Assembly (NCBI GenBank): GCA_946545505.1
Contig: CAMNNN010000038.1
Location: forward strand, 1 to 9,814
Direction of reading: 5' to 3'
Length of the DNA stretch: 9,814 nucleotides
From: an uncultured Clostridia bacterium
GTDB taxonomy: Bacteria > Bacillota > Clostridia > Saccharofermentanales > Saccharofermentanaceae
Part shown: piece after piece, positions 4,661 to 9,814 of the stretch
Position numbering within the stretch: position 1 is the stretch's first letter
How the letters are laid out: the number at the start of each line of letters is the position of its first letter
Program-made: the position numbers and the translations under genes
The notes under the pieces: generated by a model
What the model was told of the DNA's origin: nothing
Databases searched by the model: none
What the model saw: only the letters and a program-made list of their open reading frames with translations

Positions 4661-5839
4661 ATGAGAGTACAGGACGAAGGAAACCGGATCGCGGTATTCC
4701 CTATCGGACGAATCAATAACGATAACGCCCGCGAGTTCGAGGCGGAAGTGAATGATATTCTCCGGAAGAATCCCGGCAAAAGTATCGTTATCGATGCGGA
4801 TGAACTGGATTATATCTCGAGTGCAGGGCTTCGTGTCCTTCTTAAGTTCTCTGCAGATGATAAACCTCTCTCGGTGCGTAATGCCGGATCAGAGCTCTAT
4901 GATATCTTCGATATGACGGGATTTACGGAAATCCTCGAGATCAGCAAGAAGATGAAGAGCATAACCGTCGAAGGCTGTGAGGTCATAGGCACGGGTGCTT
5001 ACGGAACTGTCTACAAGGTAGATGAGGATACGATAGTTAAGGTATATGACTCAGCGGATACGCTTCCTCTTATCGAGAGGGAAAGAGCTAAGTCGAAGAA
5101 GGCATTCGTCATGGGTATCCCGACGGCGATCAGCTATGACATAGTCCGCGTTGGTTCAAGCTACGGTTCGGTGTTTGAGCTTCTTCATGCCGATAACCTT
5201 AATGATGTTCTTAAGGAGAATCCCGACAAGTTCGATGAACTCATGATCAAGTATGTGAATATGATAAAGTCCGTTCACGGAGTTCAGACGGATTCGGATG
5301 ATTTTCCTTCCGCAGTGAAGACATTCATAAAGAATCTGGATGCATTAAGCGATGTGATTCCCGACGATGTCTCATCGAAGATCAAAGATCTGCTTATTAA
5401 GATGCCTGAGGACAAGCACATCATCCACGGCGACCTTCAGATGAAGAATGTCATGATCGCGGATGAAGAGCCGATGCTTATCGACATGGAGACCCTGGGT
5501 ACGGGAGACCCCGTCTTCGACCTGCAAAGTCTGTTCCTGTGCTACTGCGCATATGTTGAAGACGAGCCACATAATACCGAGGAATTCTTAGGTATTACAA
5601 GGGAGACGGCGGACCGTATCTGGAACAGGATCATGGAGCTTTATTTCGAAGGGCTAAGCGCAGAACAGATACAGGAGGAGGAGAACAAGATCAGGCTTCT
5701 CGGCTACGTCGGTTTCCTCAACAGTGTAATTTTGAACGGATTCACGAAGCCGGAGCTTCGCGACATAAGAATCCGTCATTCCGTAGAGCATATGCGGGAA
5801 CTACTTCCTAAGGTGGACCATTTATGGGTAAGAAGATAA
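4661..5839 (+). CDS. STAS domain fused to an aminoglycoside-phosphotransferase-fold kinase
   Basis: A 392-residue cytosolic fusion. Residues 1-100 are a STAS domain of the anti-sigma-factor-antagonist type, with DADELDYISSAGLRVLL (45-61); Ser53/Ser54 lie at or next to the serine phosphorylated in SpoIIAA/RsbV. Residues 105-392 are a kinase-like domain: glycine-rich loop GTGAYGTVYK (110-119), Lys127 in IVKVY, a Glu in the following helix (E139 or E141), catalytic loop HGDLQMKN (256-263; Asp258, Asn263) and metal-binding Asp275 in LIDMET, so all key catalytic residues are present. It resembles the putative kinases grouped in TIGR02172, as far as memory allows. RBS AAGGGG is seven bases before the ATG. 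The last 16 bases overlap the cytochrome b gene, so it is in the reductase operon. The kinase substrate is unknown; its own STAS serine, another STAS protein or a small molecule are all possible. Confidence 0.88.
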   Translation: MRVQDEGNRIAVFPIGRINNDNAREFEAEVNDILRKNPGKSIVIDADELDYISSAGLRVLLKFSADDKPLSVRNAGSELYDIFDMTGFTEILEISKKMKSITVEGCEVIGTGAYGTVYKVDEDTIVKVYDSADTLPLIERERAKSKKAFVMGIPTAISYDIVRVGSSYGSVFELLHADNLNDVLKENPDKFDELMIKYVNMIKSVHGVQTDSDDFPSAVKTFIKNLDALSDVIPDDVSSKIKDLLIKMPEDKHIIHGDLQMKNVMIADEEPMLIDMETLGTGDPVFDLQSLFLCYCAYVEDEPHNTEEFLGITRETADRIWNRIMELYFEGLSAEQIQEEENKIRLLGYVGFLNSVILNGFTKPELRDIRIRHSVEHMRELLPKVDHLWVRR

Positions 5840-6366
5840 ATGCCTGGCTCGGATTAGGATCGGCAGCCGTTCTGGTCGCTCATGTGTGTTATCAGGTCAT
5901 AGCTTACCTGACATTCAGTTACAACGAGTTAGTAACGAAGATACTCGGACACACATTATCCTGTCTGGTCCTGCTTCATGTGCTTTGCTCCGTCTCAATA
6001 CTTGTTTTCTCGCACGATAAGGGCAACGGTATCAAATACGGAGCTCTTAATGTAAGGACGATCCTGCAGAGGGTGAGCGCAGTGCTTATGCTTGTTCTTA
6101 TCGGAATTCATATCAACACTTTCAAGCATCTGGCGGACGCATTAATTCCTCTTCTTATAGTGCAGATATTATTCTTCGCATGTGTATTCATTCATATCGG
6201 CGTATCGGTGACTAATGCTCTCATAACAAAGGGAGTGATTGACTCTGCCCGCGTGAGAAAGAGAGTTGACACTGTGGTGTTTATCATCTGCATCATTCTG
6301 TTCATCGCGGCATCCGTCATAATAACGCGGACGGATATCATGCTTGTGAAGGAGGGTATCGTATGA
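5824..6366 (+). CDS. frdC: Fumarate reductase/succinate dehydrogenase-type cytochrome b membrane subunit
   Basis: A 180-residue integral membrane protein with five predicted helices, at about residues 8-31, 38-62, 82-101, 105-133 and 149-169. Buried histidines occur at His20 (helix 1), His43 and His52 (helix 2), His96 (helix 3) and His124 (helix 4), enough for one or two b haems, as in the single-chain dihaem subunits of Bacillus SdhC and Wolinella FrdC. QRVSAVLMLVLIGIH (82-96) resembles the R/S...H helix of that family. It is shorter than the usual 200-250 residues. The identification leans on topology, histidines and position directly before the flavoprotein and iron-sulfur genes. AGGTGG (5811-5816) precedes the ATG by seven bases; the start lies inside the STAS-kinase gene, and the stop overlaps the next ATG (ATGA 6363-6366). 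It anchors the catalytic subunits and should exchange electrons with a membrane quinone. Confidence 0.78.
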   Translation: MGKKINAWLGLGSAAVLVAHVCYQVIAYLTFSYNELVTKILGHTLSCLVLLHVLCSVSILVFSHDKGNGIKYGALNVRTILQRVSAVLMLVLIGIHINTFKHLADALIPLLIVQILFFACVFIHIGVSVTNALITKGVIDSARVRKRVDTVVFIICIILFIAASVIITRTDIMLVKEGIV

Positions 6367-7994
6367 CTAAGGTTCTGATCATAGGCAGCGGAATATCCGG
6401 ACTTACATGCGCGATAGAATGTGCCTCCCGGGGCATCAATTCCGTTCTTGTCTCGCCGTTTCCTTCAGAGAGGGCGCAGTCGGTATTGGCGGCGGGCGGC
6501 ATCAATGCGGTGCTCCGTCAGGACAACGGCGACAGTATCGAAAAGCACATCGAGGATACTCTTAAAGGCGGCGGCAACATCGCAGGCGTAAAGGCTGTCA
6601 CGGGGCTGTGCACTGAAGCTCCCTCGGTAGTCCGTTGGCTCGAGAGTCTCGGCACCGTCTTCAGTCGTGATGAGGAGGGGAAGATAAGGCAGCGGCCTTT
6701 CGGCGGGCAGACGTATCCGAGAACGTGCTTCGCAGGCACGTCCACGGGCAAGCAGATAGTGACGGCGCTGGTCATGGAGGCCAGGCGGTTAGAGGGCCAG
6801 GGGCTCATAGAGCGCAGGTTCTGGTCGGATTTCCACAGTGCGCTTATTAAAGACGGGAAGTGCTGCGGCGCCCTGATCTTTAACGAAGCTTCGGGAACTC
6901 TCGAGGCCGTAACGGCTGATGCGGTAGTAATAGCGGCGGGCGGACAGAATATGATGTTCGGCAAGACAACGGGCTCGACGCAGTGCGACGGCTATACCGC
7001 AGGCAGACTTCTGATGCAGGGAGTTAAGCTTAAGAATCTCGAGTTCATACAGTATCATCCGACTGCGATAGAGACTGACCGTAAGAATATGCTTGTTTCA
7101 GAAGCGGCACGCGGGGAAGGCGGAAGGCTCTATTACGAGGAAGACGGAAAGAGAGTCTACTTCATGGAAGATAAGTTCGGGGAGAAAGGTAATCTCATGC
7201 CGCGTGATGTAGTGTCGCGTACGATGTATGAGACGGGCAGGGACATCTTCCTCGATGTGTCATTCCTGGGCCGTGAGAAGATCCTCGACCGTCTGCCTGA
7301 AGTATATGATTTGTGCATGAAGTACAGAGGTATCGATATCACACGTGAGAGTATACCCGTTAAGCCTACGGTCCATTTCTTTATGGGCGGTATCGCGGTG
7401 GATCTTAACCATATGACGAATATCAGGGATCTGTATGCTGTCGGCGAGTGTGCTTCGATTTATCACGGTGCGAACAGATTGGGCGGTAATTCACTGCTCG
7501 CTGCGGTCTACAGCGGACGTGTGGCAGCAAGATCCATCGCATCTTCCGCTCCGGGTTCGGACGGCTCCGATTGGAGCGGCTTTGTTAAGTCAGAACAGGA
7601 TAGACTTGCCGTGAGAAGAGAAGTTACGGGAGATACAACAGTCTCATATGTTAAGACGGTTCTCGCGGACACCATCGGCAGCGCACTCGGTATAGCGCGT
7701 TCGGCGGAAAGCATCGCGAAAGGCATGGAGACGGTAGATCACTTCCTTGCCATCAAAGATGAGATCAGTTTCAACAAGTCGGAATTGGAATACTTTAACT
7801 ACAGGATCGACGGCCTTCTTAATCTCGGCAAGGCTATGCTTATCTGTGCGGACAGCAGACGCGAGAGCCGCGGTTCGCATATAAGAAGCGATTACCCTGA
7901 GACTGATGATGCGTTCAGGAAAGCAACGATAGTAAGCCTCGAGGACGGGGAATTCCGTACGGAACTTGTAGTGGAGGATGATTATGCGGGTTAA
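6363..7994 (+). CDS. frdA: Fumarate reductase/succinate dehydrogenase-type flavoprotein subunit
   Basis: A 543-residue FAD enzyme of the SdhA/FrdA/NadB family. It starts with the dinucleotide-binding loop IIGSGISGL (6-14), then AAGGINA (43-49), RPFGGQ (111-116) and a second FAD block VVIAAGG (188-194). Active-site residues align with E. coli FrdA: His232 in QYHPTAI, Glu247 and Arg250 in SEAARGEGG, Arg281 in MPRDVVSR (proton shuttle), His338 in PTVHFFMGGI and Arg372 in NRLGGNSL. The histidine that links FAD covalently in SdhA/FrdA is Gln39 here, so FAD should be noncovalent. The C-terminal region is short compared with classical SdhA (about 580-600). AAGGAGG (6349-6355) is seven bases upstream, and the start overlaps frdC. 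L-aspartate oxidase shares the fold and noncovalent FAD, but the flanking cytochrome and iron-sulfur genes favour a membrane fumarate/succinate enzyme. The direction in vivo is inferred as fumarate reduction. Confidence 0.9.
   Translation: MTKVLIIGSGISGLTCAIECASRGINSVLVSPFPSERAQSVLAAGGINAVLRQDNGDSIEKHIEDTLKGGGNIAGVKAVTGLCTEAPSVVRWLESLGTVFSRDEEGKIRQRPFGGQTYPRTCFAGTSTGKQIVTALVMEARRLEGQGLIERRFWSDFHSALIKDGKCCGALIFNEASGTLEAVTADAVVIAAGGQNMMFGKTTGSTQCDGYTAGRLLMQGVKLKNLEFIQYHPTAIETDRKNMLVSEAARGEGGRLYYEEDGKRVYFMEDKFGEKGNLMPRDVVSRTMYETGRDIFLDVSFLGREKILDRLPEVYDLCMKYRGIDITRESIPVKPTVHFFMGGIAVDLNHMTNIRDLYAVGECASIYHGANRLGGNSLLAAVYSGRVAARSIASSAPGSDGSDWSGFVKSEQDRLAVRREVTGDTTVSYVKTVLADTIGSALGIARSAESIAKGMETVDHFLAIKDEISFNKSELEYFNYRIDGLLNLGKAMLICADSRRESRGSHIRSDYPETDDAFRKATIVSLEDGEFRTELVVEDDYAG
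7973..7977 (+). promoter_or_regulatory. Ribosome binding site that decides the iron-sulfur subunit start
   Basis: GGAGG directly abuts the ATG at 7978 (no spacing) but lies six bases before the ATG at 7984. The second is therefore the likely start, removing two residues. Confidence 0.7.
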
Positions 7995-8634
7995 GATCAA
8001 AAGACAGCAGTATCCCGGAGCCGAACCTTTCTGGCAGGAATATACTTACGAAGGCGATATGAATGTCTCGGTCGCTGCGGTAATAGATTCCATCAACAGC
8101 AAGGACAATCCGGATGTAGTGTCCTGGGAGTGTTCATGTCTTCAGGCGATGTGCGGCGGATGCGCGATGGTGATCAACGGTGTGCCGCGGCTCGCATGCG
8201 ATACATTTGTTAATAAGCTTAAAGGATCCGAGCTGGTCATAGAACCGTTAAGGAAGTTCCCGGTAATCAAAGACCTGGTGGTCGACCGCGGAATCATTCA
8301 GGAAAATCTTAAGAAAGCTTCAACATACATAGGCGAGTACGAACATGACGATAAGTACAGCCAGGAGCTCGAGTATCAGATAGGAAGATGTCTTAAGTGC
8401 GGACTGTGTCTTGAGGCATGCCCCAACTATGTTAAGGGCGATAACTTCTTCGGGCCGCTGTTTGCCGATGACAGTTACTTTATTAACGCCAGAAGCAAAG
8501 GCGACAAGAAAGCTATCAAGCGAAATTACGACAAGCATTTCGCGAAGGGGTGTTCCAAGGCACTCGCGTGTGAGAAGGTGTGTCCCGTGAATATTCCTAC
8601 ACTATCCGCGATCGCGAGGATGAACCGCTTATAA
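7984..8634 (+). CDS. frdB: Fumarate reductase/succinate dehydrogenase-type iron-sulfur subunit
   Basis: A 216-residue three-cluster protein. The N-terminal plant-type ferredoxin domain binds [2Fe-2S] through Cys52, Cys57, Cys60 and Cys72 (CLQAMCGGC...LAC). The C-terminal domain has CLKCGLCLEACP (Cys136, 139, 142, 146) and CSKALACEKVCP (Cys190, 196, 200). As in E. coli SdhB/FrdB, Cys136/139/142/200 should hold [4Fe-4S] and Cys146/190/196 a [3Fe-4S]; Ala193 occupies the place where a fourth cysteine would make the last cluster [4Fe-4S], the pattern of quinone-reactive enzymes. It is a little shorter than the usual 230-250 residues and ends 16 residues after the last cysteine, without the CCG domains of thiol:fumarate reductases. 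It overlaps frdA by 11 bases and passes electrons between the FAD and the membrane subunit on the cytoplasmic face. Confidence 0.93.
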   Translation: MRVKIKRQQYPGAEPFWQEYTYEGDMNVSVAAVIDSINSKDNPDVVSWECSCLQAMCGGCAMVINGVPRLACDTFVNKLKGSELVIEPLRKFPVIKDLVVDRGIIQENLKKASTYIGEYEHDDKYSQELEYQIGRCLKCGLCLEACPNYVKGDNFFGPLFADDSYFINARSKGDKKAIKRNYDKHFAKGCSKALACEKVCPVNIPTLSAIARMNRL

Positions 8635-8641
8635 TATGCGG

Positions 8642-8668
8642 CGAACCGTAGTATAATTACCGGGTTCG
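8642..8668 (+). promoter_or_regulatory. TATAAT box inside an inverted repeat upstream of the symporter
   Basis: A consensus -10 TATAAT sits at 8652-8657. Around it, CGAACC (8642-8647) pairs with GGTTCG (8663-8668) and GTA (8648-8650) with TAC (8658-8660), with a two-base bulge (8661-8662). The -35 is poor (TTATAA at 8629-8634, spacer 17). This may be a regulated promoter with the -10 at the centre of an operator. The start site would be near 8664, ten bases before the ribosome binding site. No terminator separates it from frdB, so some read-through is likely. Confidence 0.45.
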
Positions 8669-8673
8669 TTAAC

Positions 8674-8678
8674 GGAGG
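8674..8678 (+). promoter_or_regulatory. Ribosome binding site supporting a TTG start
   Basis: GGAGG lies eight bases before the TTG at 8687. An in-frame stop (TAA at 8654-8656) lies upstream and no ATG or GTG occurs between that stop and the conserved first helix, so TTG is the only plausible start. Confidence 0.7.
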
Positions 8679-8686
8679 AAAGAGAA

Positions 8687-9814
8687 TTGGAGAATAAAGA
8701 GAGAGGATCCTTCAAAGGATCGATTGGATTTGTATTGGCCGCTGCAGGTTCAGCAGTAGGTCTCGGAAATATCTGGAGATTCCCGTATCTGGCAGCAAGA
8801 GACGGAGGCGGACTGTTCCTCCTTATATATGTCATTCTCGCACTTACCTTCGGTTTCACTCTCGTCACGACAGAGGTTGTTATCGGAAGAAAGACCAAGC
8901 AAAGTCCCCTTACGGCTTATAAGCAGCTTGCTCCCAAGTGGAAGTGGATAGGCTTCTTCTCATGTCTGGTTCCCGGAATCATAATGCCATACTACTGCGC
9001 TATCGGCGGTTGGGTATTGAAGTACTTCTGGGCATTCGCGACATTCCAGGGTGAAGAGGCTGCAACAGACGGGTACTTTGGCAATTTCATTTCAGGAAAG
9101 TTCGAGCCTGTCCTGTTCATGATAATCTTCCTTATGGCATGTTCGACCATTATCTTCAAGGGCGTCAGTTCCGGAATCGAGAAGTCCTCGAAGTTCCTTA
9201 TGCCGATACTGTTTATCATGGTAATCGGAGTTGCACTGTTCTCTCTGACTATAAAGAGCACAGACGAGGCCGGCAAGGTCGTAACCGGCTTTGACGGACT
9301 TAAGGTCTATCTCATTCCTAACTTCGAAGGAGTCGGCCTTAAGGAGATATTCTATATAACCATGGATGCGCTGGGTCAGCTGTTCTTCAGTCTGAGTGTG
9401 GCTATGGGTATCCTCATCGCATATGGTTCTTATATGCCGGATGATACGAACCTCGTTAAGTCCATCAACCAGATAGAGTTCTTCGATACATTCGTTGCAG
9501 TACTCGCAGGAGTTATGATCGTCCCCGCCGTATATGTATTCATGGGTAAGGACGGAATGACCAAGGGTCCTTCGCTTATGTTCGTATCATTGCCGAAGGT
9601 GTTCGTTCAGATGGGTGAGCTCGGTAATATAATAGGAACCATATTCTTTGCCATGGTGCTTTTCGCTGCGATAACGAGTGCCATGTCCATACTCGAGGCT
9701 GTTGTGTCGAGCCTTATGGATGCTTTCGGCATGTCGCGTAAAAAGGCCACGATCATAGAAACTGTGATATCGCTTGTGGTGGGAATTATCGTGTGCTTCG
9801 GCTACAACTTCTTC
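8687..9814 (+). CDS. Neurotransmitter:sodium symporter family transporter (3' partial)
   Basis: A frame of 376 codons, open to the window edge, starting with TTG. It encodes a LeuT-fold sodium-dependent transporter of the NSS/SNF family. The first helix holds the family signature AAAGSAVGLGNIWRFPY (18-34), in which Gly21, Ala23, Val24 and Asn28 match sodium-site residues of LeuT and Arg31 matches the extracellular-gate arginine. Later blocks include QLFFSLSVAMGILIAYGSYM (helix 7) and FAAITSAMSILE (helix 8), where Ala327, Thr330 and Ser331 match the LeuT Na2 site. About nine to ten helices are visible; the last ones lie beyond the window. It should import an amino acid or related compound with sodium in the cell membrane, but the substrate cannot be read from the sequence. 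It lies 52 bases after frdB with its own candidate promoter, so any link to the reductase operon is uncertain. Confidence 0.92.
   Translation, partial: MENKERGSFKGSIGFVLAAAGSAVGLGNIWRFPYLAARDGGGLFLLIYVILALTFGFTLVTTEVVIGRKTKQSPLTAYKQLAPKWKWIGFFSCLVPGIIMPYYCAIGGWVLKYFWAFATFQGEEAATDGYFGNFISGKFEPVLFMIIFLMACSTIIFKGVSSGIEKSSKFLMPILFIMVIGVALFSLTIKSTDEAGKVVTGFDGLKVYLIPNFEGVGLKEIFYITMDALGQLFFSLSVAMGILIAYGSYMPDDTNLVKSINQIEFFDTFVAVLAGVMIVPAVYVFMGKDGMTKGPSLMFVSLPKVFVQMGELGNIIGTIFFAMVLFAAITSAMSILEAVVSSLMDAFGMSRKKATIIETVISLVVGIIVCFGYNFF

Noticed and set aside
7978..7983. First ATG of the iron-sulfur subunit
   Set aside because: The GGAGG touches this ATG, leaving no spacing; the ATG at 7984 is correctly placed.
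6363..7994. L-aspartate oxidase (NadB)
   Set aside because: The fold and noncovalent FAD would fit, but the gene sits between a histidine-rich membrane subunit and a three-cluster iron-sulfur subunit and no nadA or nadC is present.
8629..8898. 89-codon open frame on the minus strand
   Set aside because: It is antisense to the conserved first helices of the sodium symporter and has no domain of its own.

Overview
The window suggests a strictly anaerobic member of the Bacillota, most likely class Clostridia. The clues are strong AAGGAGG-type ribosome binding sites, a desulfoferrodoxin, an AmmeMemoRadiSam gene set, a relic of a lipoteichoic-acid-synthase-like sulfatase, and a fumarate-reductase-type complex. 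Species cannot be named from the sequence. Every gene I can support lies on the + strand; no tRNA, rRNA, CRISPR array or insertion sequence was found.

Layout. (1) 1-2375: the tail of an unrecognised gene is followed by three tightly coupled genes, a Memo/LigB-like protein, an AMMECR1-domain protein and a PflA-like radical SAM enzyme. Together these are the three parts of the AmmeMemoRadiSam system, whose biochemical role is unknown. (2) 2376-2882: a monocistronic 2Fe superoxide reductase (desulfoferrodoxin), with a candidate extended -10 promoter, a palindrome over its -35 region, and a clear intrinsic terminator. (3) 2895-4331: a three-gene cassette of two tiny membrane proteins (80 and 47 aa) and a membrane-anchored PstS-like substrate-binding protein, with no permease or ATPase. 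A palindrome covers its candidate -10. (4) 4332-4660: no intact gene. The stretch holds a 9-bp-arm palindrome, frame-shifted remnants of a LtaS/MdoB-type sulfatase, and an orphan C-terminal coding tail. (5) 4661-8634: a STAS-domain/aminoglycoside-phosphotransferase-fold kinase fusion, overlapping and apparently co-transcribed with a fumarate reductase/succinate dehydrogenase-type operon in the order cytochrome b, flavoprotein, iron-sulfur protein. (6) 8635-9814: a consensus TATAAT box set inside an inverted repeat, then a TTG-initiated neurotransmitter:sodium symporter that runs off the window.

How it fits together. The reductase operon would pass electrons between a membrane quinone or another donor and fumarate/succinate. 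The histidine that carries covalent FAD in classical SdhA/FrdA is a glutamine here, so FAD should be noncovalently bound. The STAS-kinase, co-encoded with these subunits, is the most intriguing item: it looks like a single-chain signalling protein tied to an anaerobic respiratory complex. The superoxide reductase fits occasional oxygen exposure of an anaerobe. The split membrane/substrate-binding cassette and the AmmeMemoRadiSam genes are the other two poorly understood systems.
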